DNA of 64,000 nt, taken from the NCBI GenBank assembly GCA_019096065.1, contig JAGUCH010000006.1:6840001-6904000 (forward strand), read 5' to 3'. The DNA comes from Paracyclopina nana (taxonomy: Eukaryota; Arthropoda; Copepoda; Cyclopoida; Cyclopettidae). The position numbers and the translations under genes are program-made. Shown piece by piece: positions 45,301 to 57,469 of the stretch. The notes under the pieces were generated by a model. The model was given only the letters and a program-made list of their open reading frames with translations. It was not told where the DNA came from and ran no database searches. Position 1 is the stretch's first letter. Each line of letters opens with the position of its first letter.

Positions 45301-48300
45301 CACTGTGTTCGCTGTATTCTCCCCTGTTTGCCCATGTTTGCTGTGTTCGCCTGTGTTTGCCCATGTTTGCTGTGTTCGCCCGTGTTTGCTTTGTTCGCCC
45401 TTGTTTGCTGTGTTCGCCAGTGTTCGCTGTGATCACCCGTGTTTGCTGTGTTAGCCTGTGTTTGCTGTGATCACCCGTGTTTGCTGTGTTTGCCCGTGTT
45501 CGCCCAAGTTCACTGTGTTTGCCTGTGTTCGACTGTGTTCGCCCTTGTTCGCCCGTGTTTGCTGTGTTCCTTGTGTTCGCTGTGTTCCATGTGTGTGCCC
45601 GTGTTCGCTGTGTGCGCCCGTGTTTGCTGTGTTTGCTGTGTTTGCCTGTGTTCGCTGTGATCGCCTGTATTCGCCCATGTTTGTTCATGTTTGCTGTGTT
45701 CGCTTGTGTTAGCCCATGTTCGCTGTGATTGCCCGTGTTCGCTGTGATCACCCGTGTTCGCTGTGTTCACCCAAGTTTGCTGTGTTTGCCTGTGTTTGAC
45801 CATGTTTACTGTGTTCGCCCGTGTTTGCTGTGTTCCTTGTGTTCGCTGTGTTCCATGTGTTTGCCCATGTTTGCTGTGATTGCCCGTGTTTGCTGTGTTT
45901 GCCTGTGTTCGCTGTGATCGCCTGTGTTCGCCCATGTTCAACCGTGTTCGCTGTGTTTGCCCGTGTTCGCCCAAGTTTGCTGTGTTTGCCTGTGTTCGCT
46001 TGTGTTAGCCCATGTTCGCTGTGAACACCCGTGTTTGATGTGATCGCCCATGTTTGCTGTGTTCGCCTTTGTTCGCTGTGATCGCCCGTGTTTGCCCGTG
46101 TTCAACCATGTTCGCTGTGTTCGACTGTGTTCGCCCTTGTTCGCCCGTGTTTGCTGTGTTCCTTGTGTTTGCCCGTGTTTGCTGTCTTCGCCCGTGTTTG
46201 CTGTGTTTGCCTGTGTTCGCTGTGTTCGCCCATGTTTGCTGTGATCGCCCGTGTTTGCTGTGTTCGCCTGTGTTCGATGTGTTTACCCTAGTTTGCTGTG
46301 TTTGCCCGTGTTCGCCAAAGTTCGCTGTGTTCGCTGTATTCGCCCCTGTTTGCCCATGTTTGATGTGTTAGCCTGTGTTTGCCCATGTTTGCTGTGTTCG
46401 CCCGTGTTCACTTAGTTCGCCCTTGTTCACTGTGTTCGCCCGTGTTCGCTGTGATCACCCGTGTTTGCTGTGTTCACCCGTGTTTGCTGTGTTCGCCTGT
46501 GTTCGCTGTCATCGCCCGTGTTCAACCGTGTTCGCTGTGTTCACCCGAGTTTGCTGTGTTTGCCCGTGTTCGCCCAAGTTCGCTGTGTTCGCTGTATTCG
46601 CCCCTGTTTGCCCATGTTTGATGTGTTAGCCTGTGTTTGCCCATGTTTGCTGTGTTCGCCCGTGTTCGCTTAGTTCGCCCTTGTTCACTGTGTTCGCCCG
46701 TGTTTGCTGTGTTTGCCGGTGTTCGCTGTGATCGCCCGTGTTCGCTGTGTTTGCCCGTGTTCGCTGTGTTCGCCCAAGTTCACTGTGTTTGCCTGTGTTC
46801 GACTGTGTTTGCCTTTGTTCGCCCGTGTTTGCTGTGTTCCTTGTGTTTGCGGTGTTCCTTGTGTCTGCCCATGTTTGCTGTGTTCGCCCGTGTTTGCTGT
46901 GTTTGCCTGTGTTCGCCCATGTTTGCTGTGATCGCCCGTGTTTGCTGTGTTCGCCTGTGTTCGCTGTGTTCACGCAAGTTTGCTGTGTTTGCCTGTGTTT
47001 GACCATGTTTACTGTGTTCGCCCGTGTTTGCTGTGTTCCTTGTGTTCGCTGTGTTCCTTGTGTTCGCCCATGTTTGCTGTGATGGCCCGTATTTGCTGTG
47101 TTCGCCTGTGTTCGCTGTGATCGCCCGTGTTCGCCCGTGTTCAACCGTGTTCGCTGTGTTCGCTTGTGTTTGCCCAAGTTCGCTGTGATTGCCTGTGTTC
47201 GCTGTGTTTACCCGTGTTCACTTTGATCACCCGTGTTCGCTGTGTTCACCCGTGTTCGCTGTGTTTGCCCCAGTTCGCTGTGTTTTGCCTGTGTTCGACT
47301 GTGTTCGCCCTTGTTCGCCCGTGTTTGCTCTATTCCTTGTGTTTGCGGTGTTCCTTTTGTTTGCCCGTGTTTGCTGTGTTCGCTGTGATTGCCAGTGTTT
47401 GCTGTGTTTGCTGTGTTTGCCCGTGTTTGCTGTGATCGCCCGTGTTTGCTGTGTTTGCCCGTGTTTGCTGCGATCACCTGTGTTTGCTGTGTTCGCCCAT
47501 GTTCGCCCAAGTTCGCCCAAGTTTGCCCAAGTTTGCTGTATTCGCCCCTGTTCGCCCAAGTTTGCTGTGTTTGCCTGTGTTCGACCGTGTTCGCCCATGT
47601 TAGCCCGTGTTTGCTGTGTTACTTGTGTTTGCTGTGTTCCTTGTGTTCGCTTTGTTCCTTGTGATCGCCCGTGTTCGCCTGTGTTCGCTGTGATTGCCCG
47701 TGTTTGCTGTGTTTGCCTGTGTTTGCTGTGTTCGCCTGTGATTGCTCGTGTTTGGCCGTGTTCGCCGTGTTTGCTGTGATCGCCCGTGTTTGCTGTGATT
47801 GCCTGTGTTTGCTGTGTTCGCCCGTGTTTGCTGTGATCACCTGTGTTTGCCCGTGTTCGCCCAAGTTCACTGTGTTCGCTGTATTCTCCCTGTTCGCCCA
47901 TGTTTGCTGTGTTCGCCTGTATTTGCCCATGTTTGCTGTGTTTGCCCGTGTTCGCTTTGTTCGCCCTTGTTTGCTGTGTTCGCCCGTGTTTGCTGTGTTT
48001 ACCCGTGTTTGCTGTGTTCGCCCATGTTCGCGTGTTCACCCTTGTTCGCTGTGTTTGCCCGTGTTCGCCCAAGTTCACTGTGTTTGCCTGTGTTCGACTG
48101 TGTTCGCCCTTGTTCGCCCGTGTTTGCTGTGTTCCTTGTGTTCGATGTGTTCCTTGTGTTCGCTGTGTTCCATGTGTGTGCCCGTGTTCGCTGTGTGCGC
48201 CCGTGTTTGCTGTGTTTGCCTGTGTTCGCTGTGATCGCCTGTATTCGCCCATGTTTGCCCATGTTTGCTGTGTTCGCTTGTGTTAGCCCATATTCGCTGT

Positions 48301-51300
48301 GATTGCCCGTGTTCGCTGTGATCACACGTGTTCGCTGTGTTCACCCAAGTTTGCTGTGTTTGCCTGTGTTTGACCATGTTTACTGTGTTCGCCCGTGTTT
48401 GCTGTGTTCCTTGTGTTCGCTGTGTTCCATGTGTTCGCCCATGTTCGCTGTGATCGCCCGTGTTTGCTGTGTTCGCCTGTGTTTGCTGTGATCGCCCGTG
48501 TTTGCCGGTGTTCAACCGGGTTCGCTGTGTTCGCCTGTGTTTGCCCAAGTTTGCTGTGATTGCCCGTGTTCGCTGTGTTTGCCCGTGTTCGCCCAAGATC
48601 GCTGTGTTTGCCTGTGTTCGCTTGTGTTAGCCCATGTTCGCTGTGAACGCCCGTGTTTGATGTGATCGCCCATGTTTGCTGTGTTCGCCTGTGTTCGCTG
48701 TGATCGCCCGTGTTTGCCCGTGTTCAACCGTGTTCGCTGTGTTCGACTGTGTTTGCCCTTGTTCGCTCGTGTTTGCTGTGTTCCTTGTGTTTGCCCGTGT
48801 TTGCTGTGTTCGCCCGTGTTTGCTGTGTTTGCCTGTGTTCGCTGTGTTTGCCCGTGTTTGCTGTGATTGCCCGTGTTCGCTGTGTTCGCCTGTGTTCGCT
48901 GTGTTCGCCAAAGTTCGCTGTGTTTGCCTGTGTTCGACTGTGTTCGCCCTTGTTCGCCCGTGTTTGCTGTGTTCCTTGTGTTCGCGGTGTTCCTTGTGTG
49001 TGCCCGTGTTCGCTGTGTGCGCACGTGTTTGCTATGTTTGCTGTGTTCACCCAAGTTATCTGTGTTTGCCTGTGTTTGACCATGTTTACTGTGTTCGCCC
49101 GTGTTTGCTGTGTTCCTTGTGTTCGCTGTGATCGCCCGTGTTTGCTGTGTTTGCCCGTGTTTGCTGTGTTCGCTGTGTTCGCCCGTGTTTGCTGTGTTTC
49201 CCTGTGTTCGCTGTGATCGCCCGTGTTTGCTGTGTTTGCCTGTGTTTGCTGTGATCGCCCGTGTTTGCTGTGTTTGCCCGTGTTTGCTGTGATCACCTGT
49301 GTTTGCTGTGTTCGCCCATGTTCGCCCAAGTTCGCCCAAGTTTGCCCAAGTTTGCTGTATTCGCCCATGTTCGCCCAAGTTTGCTGTGTTTGCCTGTGTT
49401 CGACCGTGTTCACCCATGTTAGCCCGTGTTTGCTGTGTTACTTGTGTTCGCTATGTTCCTTGTGATCGCCCGTGTTCGCCTGTGTTCGCTGTGATTGCCC
49501 GTGTTTGCTGTGTTTGCCAGTGTTCGCTGTGATTGCTCGTGTTTGGACGTGTTCGCCGTGTTTGCTGTGATCGCCCGTGTTTGCTGTGATTGCCCGTGTT
49601 TGCTGTGTTCGCCCGTGTTTGCTGTGATCACCTGTGTTTGCCCGTGTTCGCCCAAGTTCACTGTGTTCGCTGTATTCTCCCCTGTTTGCCCATGTTTGCT
49701 GTGTTCGCCTGTGTTTGCCCATGTTTGCTGTGTTCGCCCGTGTTTGCTTTGTTCGCCCTTGTTTGCTGTGTTCGCCAGTGTTCGCTGTGATCACCCGTGT
49801 TTGCTGTGTTAGCCTGTGTTTGCTGTGATCACCCGTGTTTGCTGTGTTTGCCCGTGTTCGCCCAAGTTCACTGTGTTTGCCTGTGTTCGACTGTGTTCGC
49901 CCTTGTTCGCCCGTGTTTGCTGTGTTCCTTGTGTTCGCTGTGTTCCATGTGTGTGCCCGTGTTCGCTGTGTGCGCCCGTGTTTGCTGTGTTTGCTGTGTT
50001 TGCCTGTGTTCGCTGTGATCGCCTGTATTCGCCCATGTTTGTTCATGTTTGCTGTGTTCGCTTGTGTTAGCCCATGTTCGCTGTGATTGCCCGTGTTCGC
50101 TGTGATCACCCGTGTTCGCTGTGTTCACCCAAGTTTGCTGTGTTTGCCTGTGTTTGACCATGTTTACTGTGTTCGCCCGTGTTTGCTGTGTTCCTTGTGT
50201 TCGCTGTGTTCCATGTGTTTGCCCATGTTTGCTGTGATTGCCCGTGTTTGCTGTGTTTGCCTGTGTTCGCTGTGATCGCCTGTGTTCGCCCATGTTCAAC
50301 CGTGTTCGCTGTGTTTGCCCGTGTTCGCCCAAGTTTGCTGTGTTTGCCTGTGTTCGCTTGTGTTAGCCCATGTTCGCTGTGAACACCCGTGTTTGATGTG
50401 ATCGCCCATGTTTGCTGTGTTCGCCTTTGTTCGCTGTGATCGCCCGTGTTTGCCCGTGTTCAACCATGTTCGCTGTGTTCGACTGTGTTCGCCCTTGTTC
50501 GCCCGTGTTTGCTGTGTTCCTTGTGTTTGCCCGTGTTTGCTGTCTTCGCCCGTGTTTGCTGTGTTTGCCTGTGTTCGCTGTGTTCGCCCATGTTTGCTGT
50601 GATCGCCCGTGTTTGCTGTGTTCGCCTGTGTTCGATGTGTTTACCCTAGTTTGCTGTGTTTGCCCGTGTTCGCCAAAGTTCGCTGTGTTCGCTGTATTCG
50701 CCCCTGTTTGCCCATGTTTGATGTGTTAGCCTGTGTTTGCCCATGTTTGCTGTGTTTGCCCGTGTTCACTTAGTTCGCCCTTGTTCACTGTGTTCGCCCG
50801 TGTTCGCTGTGATCACCCGTGTTTGCTGTGTTCACCCGTGTTTACTGTGTTCGCCTGTGTTCGCTGTCATCGCCCGTGTTCAACCGTGTTCGCTGTGTTT
50901 ACCCTAGTTTGCTGTGTTTGCCCGTGTTCGCCCAAGTTCGCTGTGTTCGCTGTATTCGCCCCTGTTTGCCCATGTTTGATGTGTTAGCCTGTGTTTGCCC
51001 ATGTTTGCTGTGTTCGCCCGTGTTCGCTTAGTTCGCCCTTGTTCACTGTGTTCGCCCGTGTTTGCTGTGTTTGCCGGTGTTCGCTGTGATCGCCCGTGTT
51101 CGCTGTGTTTGCCCGTGTTCGCTGTGTTCGCCCAAGTTCACTGTGTTTGCCTGTGTTCGACTGTGTTTGCCTTTGTTCGCCCGTGTTTGCTGTGTTCCTT
51201 GTGTTTGCGGTGTTCCTTGTGTCTGCCCATGTTTGCTGTGTTCGCCCGTGTTTGCTGTGTTTGCCTGTGTTCGCCCATGTTTGCTGTGATCGCCCGTGTT

Positions 51301-54300
51301 TGCTGTGTTCGCCTGTGTTCGCTGTGTTCACGCAAGTTTGCTGTGTTTGCCTGTGTTTGACCATGTTTACTGTGTTCGCCCGTGTTTGCTGTGTTCCTTG
51401 TGTTCGCTGTGTTCCTTGTGTTCGACCATGTTTGCTGTGATGGCCCGTATTTGCTGTGTTCGCCTGTGTTCGCTGTGATCGCCCGTGTTCGCCCGTGTTC
51501 AACCGTGTTCGCTGTGTTCGCTTGTGTTTGCCCAAGTTCGCTGTGATTGCCTGTGTTCGCTGTGTTTACCCGTGTTCACTTTGATCACCCGTGTTCGCTG
51601 TGTTCACCCGTGTTCGCTGTGTTTGCCCCAGTTCGCTGTGTTTTGCCTGTGTTCGACTGTGTTCGCCCTTGTTCGCCCGTGTTTGCTCTATTCCTTGTGT
51701 TTGCGGTGTTCCTTTTGTTTGCCCGTGTTTGCTGTGTTCGCTGTGATTGCCAGTGTTTGCTGTGTTTGCTGTGTTTGCCCGTGTTTGCTGTGATCGCCCG
51801 TGTTTGCTGTGTTTGCCCGTGTTTGCTGCGATCACCTGTGTTTGCTGTGTTCGCCCATGTTCGCCCAAGTTCGCCCAAGTTTGCCCAAGTTTGCTGTATT
51901 CGCCCTGTTCGCCCAAGTTTGCTGTGTTTGCCTGTGTTCGACCGTGTTCTCGCCATGTTAGCCCGTGTTTGCTGTGTTACTTGTGTTTGCTGTGTTCCTT
52001 GTGTTCGCTTTGTTCCTTGTGATCGCCCGTGTTCGCCTGTGTTCGCTGTGATTGCCCGTGTTTGCTGTGTTTGCCTGTGTTTGCTGTGTTCGCCTGTGAT
52101 TGCTTTCGTGTTTGGCCGTGTTCGCCGTGTTTGCTGTGATCGCCCGTGTTTGCTGTGATTGCCTGTGTTTGCTGTGTTCGCCCGTGTTTGCTGTGATCAC
52201 CTGTGTTTGCCCGTGTTCGCCCAAGTTCACTGTGTTCGCTGTATTCTCCCTGTTCGCCCATGTTTGCTGTGTTCGCCTGTATTTGCCCATGTTTGCTGTG
52301 TTTGCCCGTGTTCGCTTTGTTCGCCCTTGTTTGCTGTGTTCGCCCGTGTTTGCTGTGTTTACCCGTGTTTGCTGTGTTCGCCCATGTTCGCGTGTTCACC
52401 CTTGTTCGCTGTGTTTGCCCGTGTTTGCCCTTGTTTGCTGTGTTTGCCTGTGTTCGCTGTGTTCGCCCTTGTTCGCCCGTGTTTGCTGTGTTCCTTGTGT
52501 TCGCTGTGTTCCTTGTGTTCGCTGTGTTCCATGTGTGTGCCCGTGTTCGCTGTGTGCGCCCGTGTTTGCTGTGTTTGCCTGTGTTCGCTGTGATCGCCTG
52601 TATTCGCCCATGTTTGCCCATGTTTGCTGTGTTCGCTTGTGTTAGCCCATATTCGCTGTGATTGCCCGTGTTCGCTGTGATCACACGTGTTCGCTGTGTT
52701 CACCCAAGTTTGCTGTGTTTGCCTGTGTTTGACCATGTTTACTGTGTTCGCCCGTGTTTGCTGTGTTCCTTGTGTTCGCTGTGTTCCATGTGTTCGCCCA
52801 TGTTCGCTGTGATCGCCCGTGTTTGCTGTGTTCGCCTGTGTTTGCTGTGATCGCCCGTGTTTGCCGGTGTTCAACCGGGTTCGCTGTGTTCGCCTGTGTT
52901 TGCCCAAGTTCGCTGTGATTGCCTCTTGTTCGCTGTGTTTGCCCGTGTTTGCCCAAGTTCGCTGTGTTTGCCTGTGTTTGCTTGTGTTAGCCCATGTTCG
53001 CTGTGAACACCCGTGTTTGATGTGATCGCCCATGTTTGCTGTGTTCGCCTTTGTTCGCTGTGTTCGCCCGTGTTTGCCCGTGTTCACCCGGGTTCGCTGT
53101 GTTCGACTGTGTTTGCCCTTGTTCGCCCGTGTTTGCTGTGTTCCTTGTGTTTGCCCGTGTTTGCTGTGTTCGCCCGTGTTTGCTGTGTTTGCCTGTGTTC
53201 GCTGTGTTTGCCCGTGTTTGCTGTGATTGCCCGTGTTCGCTGTGTTCGCCTGTGTTCGCTGTGTTCGCCAAAGTTCGCTGTGTTTGCCTGTGTTCGACTG
53301 TGTTCGCCCTTGTTCGCCCGTGTTTGCTGTGTTCCTTGTGTTCGCGGTGTTCCTTGTGTGTGCCCGTGTTCGCTGTGTGCGCACGTGTTTGCTATGTTTG
53401 CTGTGTTCACCCAAGTTATCTGTGTTTGCCTGTGTTTGACCATGTTTACTGTGTTCGCCCGTGTTTGATGTGTTCCTTGTGTTCGCTGTGATCGCCCGTG
53501 TTTGCTGTGTTTGCCCGTGTTTGCTGTGATTGCTCGTGTTTGGCCGTGTTCGCCGTGTTTGCTGTGATCGCCCGTGTTTGCTGTGATCGCCCATGTTTGC
53601 TGTGTTTGCCCGTGTTTGCTGTGATCACCTGTGTTTGCCCGTGTTCGCCCAAGTTCGCTGTGTTCGCTGTATTCGCCCCTGTTTGCTGTGTTTGCCTGTG
53701 TTTGCCCATGTTTGCTGTGTTCACCCGTGTTCGCTTTGTTCGCCCCTGTTCGCTGTGTTCGCCCGTGTTTGCTGTGATCACCTGTGTTTGTTGTGTTCGC
53801 CCGTGTTCGCTGTGATCACCCGTGTTTGCTGTGTTCGCCCGTGTTTGCCCAAGTTTGCTGTGTTTGCCTGTCTTCGACTGTGTTCGCCCTTGTTCACCCG
53901 TGTTTGCTGTGTTCCTTGTGTTTGCTGTGTTCCATGTGTGTGCCCGTGTTCGCTGTGTGCGCCCGTGTTTGCTGTGTTTGCATGTGTTCGCTGTGATCGC
54001 CCGTATTCGCCCGTGATTGCCCATGTTTTCTGTGTTCGCTTGTGTTAGCCCTTGTTCGCTGTGTTTGCCTGTGTTTGACCTTGTTTACTGTGTTCGCTCG
54101 TGTTTGCTGTGTTTCTTGTGTTCCTTGTGTTCGCCCATGTTTGCTGTGATCGCCCGTGTTTGCTGTGTTTGCTGTGATCGCCCGTGTTCGCCCTTGTTCG
54201 CCCGTGTTTGATGTGTTCCTTGTGTTCGCGGTGTTCCTTGTGTTTGCCCGTGTTTGCTGTGTTCGCCCGTGTTTGCTGTGTTTGCCCGTGTTCGCTGTGA

Positions 54301-55140
54301 TTGCTCGTGTTTGCTGTGTTCGCCCGTGTTTGCTGTGTTCGCCTGTGTTCGCTGTGATCGCCCGTGTTCGCCCGTGTTTGCTGTGTTCCTTGTTTTTGCT
54401 GTGTTCTTTGTGTTTGCCGTGTTTGCTGTGTTTACCCGTGTTTGCTGTGTTCGCCCATGTTCGCGTGTTCACCCTTGTTCGCTGTGTTTGCCCGTGTTTG
54501 CCCTTGTTTGCTGTGTTTGCCTGTGTTCGCTGTGTTCACCCAAGTTTGCTGTGTTTGCCTGTGTTTGACCATGTTTACTGTGTTCGCCCGTGTTAGCCCG
54601 TGTTTGCTGTGTTCCTTGTGTTTGCTGTGTTCCTTGTGTTTGCCCTTGTTCGCTGTGATCGCCCGTGTTTGCTGTGTTTGCCTGTGTTTGCTGTGTTTTC
54701 CCGTGTTCGCTGTGATTGCTCGTGTTTGGCTGGGTTTGCCGTGTTTTCTGTGATCGCCCGTGTTTGCTGTTATCGCCCGTGTTTGCTGTGTTCGCCCGTG
54801 TTTGCTGTTATCACCTGTGTTTGCCCGTGTTCGCCCAAGTTCGCTGTGTTCGCTGTATTCGCCCCTGTTCGCCCATGTTTGCTGTGTTCGCCTGTGTTTG
54901 CCCATGTTTGCTGTGTTCGCCCGTGTTCGCTTTGTTCGCCCTTGTTTGCTGTGTTCGCCCGTGTTCGCTGTGATCACCCGTGTTTGCCCGTGTTCAACTG
55001 TGTTCGCCCGTGTTCGCCCGTGTTACCCAAGTTCGCCCAAGTTCGCTGTGTTTGCCCGTGTTCGCCCGTGTTTGCTGTGTTCCTTGTGTTCGCTTTTTTC
55101 CTTGTGTTCGCCTGTGTTTGCCTGTGTCTGCTGTGTTCGC
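42310..55140. repeat. 12.8-kb GT-rich satellite, ~19-bp dimeric unit with ~4.36-kb higher-order repeat
   Basis: Built from 9- and 10-base monomers (GTGTTYGCT and GTGTTYGCCC/T), together about 19 bp, with recurrent variant units (GTGATCGCC, GTGTTCCTTGTG, TTCAACCGTG, CCCAAGTT) that act as landmarks. The plus strand is very poor in A. 45.07-47.5 kb matches 49.43-51.9 kb at an offset of 4358 bases with hardly any difference. Before an 18-base unit loss near 45070/49441 the offset is 4376. The match continues, with small indels, to about 49.13/53.49 kb. A shorter landmark block with CGACTGTGTTCGCCCTTG recurs every ~600-800 bases. Long open frames on both strands come from the lack of stop triplets in the unit; frames rotate because 19 is not a multiple of 3. 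Confidence 0.97.
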
Positions 55141-55183
55141 CCTAAGGTTAGGTTTGTTGCTTGTTGTTTGTTGCAGAGACTCT

Positions 55184-55342
55184 AGCCCGGTTCCAACACG
55201 GGATATCAGCATAGTGCAGTACTGTAAACTAGTTAAGTCAGGTCGAGCTGAGCGCGCGAGCCAGCTGTGACCTGACTATGCTAAAAAGTCAAGTTACGTC
55301 TCTTGACTATGCTATGCTGATTTTCCTTGTTGGAACCGGGCT
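55184..55342. mobile_element. 159-bp small MITE with AGCCCGGTTCCAACA tips
   Basis: Left tip AGCCCGGTTCCAACA, right tip its exact reverse complement TGTTGGAACCGGGCT. The inner part pairs further (ATCAGCATAG / CTATGCTGAT; AGTCAGGTCGAGCT / AGCTGTGACCTGACT). TCT flanks both ends, a possible 3-bp target duplication. It sits at the right edge of the satellite. Confidence 0.85.
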
Positions 55343-55765
55343 TCTTTGTTCTCAGTCCTCAACTCATTCACACCCAAGTCCTAGAGGAGCCGATTTGCAC
55401 TGAACCAACCTTCATAAAAAGCACAATGATCAATGTATAAATGTTGTTAACGTATTCATCAGGCTTTGCAAAGCAAAGCTAAACAATTCACTTTTTAGGC
55501 TCTTGTCTCAGTGTTAACTGAGCGGATTGGTCATAAAATTCCTCAAGCTGCTCCAACTAGGTCATCTTTACCTTTTTAAAGGTATACCAAGTTTTCAACA
55601 AGGCAACTGGCCTTCATAAATCGGTCTTGGATCTCAACCAGGCATGTCATAGACATTGGCCCTGTTGACCTCATGATGTCTACCAAATTTGATTCCAATC
55701 CGCTGAGTTATTACTAAGGTACGAGCCTTGAAAGTGCTTTGCTTCATCTAGCTTTTTTATCTAGC
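55343..55765. other. Unique-looking spacer before the duplicated PAN-kelch segment
   Basis: No coding exon or known repeat seen. The segment homologous to the one carrying paralogue B begins near 55768. Confidence 0.5.
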
Positions 55766-55972
55766 GTATATTAGGTTGCAGTTTGCATCTGCACAAAAAT
55801 AGTTTGAAAAGTATGATCAGTAGAAGTGGCGTACTATTCAAGCAAAAATTTGTTTTGCAGTTTCCATAGTGTCAACACTCCAAAAACATTAGCTTTCCAA
55901 TTGCTTTCAATCAGTGGCACTAGCTAGTTACATTCATTCACAAAAGCATTGTGGATGTGCAGAAAAATAGAC

Positions 55973-57339
55973 ATGACATTTTTGCAAGTTATTTGCACCT
56001 TAATTGTTTCATCAACTGCAATCCTTGCATTAAGTATCAACCAAACCTCCTTCATTAAAGGATCTTATGACATTTCAACCATGATGTTCACAAGTTTGCC
56101 TGAAATTAACCAACCCATGTAGGCTGTAACTTTAGAAAGCATTGAAACTGTTAATATCTTGCCAATCATGAATAGGTGCCGCTTGAGTTGCTCATTTGCT
56201 TGCCTGAGATCTTTGGAATGTAATGGCTTCAAATTTCATGAATCCATCTGTAAATTGACCAATCATATACCAGTCAAAGCGATTGCAAGCTCAGCAAATA
56301 AGGTTGAGCTATGGCTATCATCCAAAGCCAAGCCAGGTTTGTAAAAATTACTTTCTTTAGGAAAAAATAGTGGAAAACCTTTCTGTGAAATTCTCCTTCA
56401 GTTCCTCATTTTCTGCTGATTTCTACATTGAGCGGTGAAATCTATGATTTCAGTACATCAGAGTCATTGAGTTTGCCTGCTGTATTTAATGCGACATGGC
56501 CCATTGCTAATAAGGCTGGTCCATTCATCCTCAGCCCAAGCGGGACTCTCAGAGTTCTGCCAATGATTCAAGGTACCACTAAATATCAAGTGTGGAACAT
56601 TGGAGAGCCCTCAGTGACAGAAACAGTAATTGAAAATACATCAATTGGTTTAAAGTGGACTGCAGGATGGGCCTCCATGGATGATGTCATGTTCTACATT
56701 GGAGTAGGAGGCAATTAGCAAATAATTCAAAGTTAACATCTTTTTTTAAAGTGTATTTGCATTACAGCAAGTGACAATGTGGCTTGGGGATATACTAATG
56801 GCAACTGGAAGAAGCTTCGATCATTTTCCAAATCTATAAGATACACATGCGCAGCATTTGTTCCTGGTGACACTGACTCTGTGTACATAATGGGTGGTTG
56901 TGGCGATGCCAGCTTATATCTATACTCCTTTTCAACAAATACATATTCAACTTTGGATGTGGACAATTCTCATGAACTTAAGTTTATTGGATGTGCAGGA
57001 TATAAGGACGCCGGTGGAAAGCAGTATTTCATTCGTGTAGGTGGAAATTCTCCTGAATTAGGACTTTTGAACATAGTGAAAATGTTTTGCATCAATTGCA
57101 ATGCTCCGGGGTGGACTTCATTGCCCAATTACCCTACCAATATCTTCAGCTCATCAGTTATTGAAGCAAATGGTATTCTCTACTCATTTGGAGGCGCTTT
57201 CGAGGGAATACTTGAACCAGAAGTCCCCCTTCTTAAGGTCTACTCACTGGATTTGGTGTCACCTCAAAACTGGACTGAAGTTAGAGATTTGCCAAATGAA
57301 ATGAAAAGAAGTAATGCATATGTTGTACCATATCCCTGA
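55973..57339 (+). CDS. Secreted PAN/Apple plus kelch-like protein, paralogue C, 4 exons, GC-AG intron 3
   Basis: Exons 55973-56118, 56176-56336, 56402-56710, 56768-57339; 395 residues, one more than paralogue B. Signal peptide MTFLQVICTLIVSSTAILAL. PAN-type Cys pattern (SCSFACLRSLECNGFKF, CKLTNHIPVKAI) and the same kelch-like blades as B (VYIMGGCGDASLYLYSF, GWTSLPNYPTNIFSS, FGGAFEGI). The donor of intron 3 reads GGAG followed by GCAATT where B has GTAATT. GC donors are functional in a small share of introns, so the gene is probably still spliced, but failure would stop the frame at once (TAG at 56716-56718). AATAAA at 57365. Substitutions relative to B are scattered and mostly keep the frame. 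Confidence 0.87.
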
Positions 57340-57469
57340 TGAATCTGCTTTACCAATTGGTTTCAATAAAAAAGTGTTGAAAAAATCTGTAAATTGGGTG
57401 TCATTGATTGTATGAGACTTAAATGTTTTAAAGTATACTTCATTAGACACAGAGTGTATTTTGTGCGCT

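Noticed and set aside
42310-55140. Very long open frames on both strands in the satellite (up to ~411 codons, Thr/Asn/Gly/His-rich on the minus strand)
   Set aside because: They overlap in several frames at once, come from a 19-bp unit lacking stop triplets, change frame with every indel and have no start, splice or signal support.
42310-55140. CRISPR-like array
   Set aside because: Units are contiguous with no unique spacers and the window is clearly eukaryotic.
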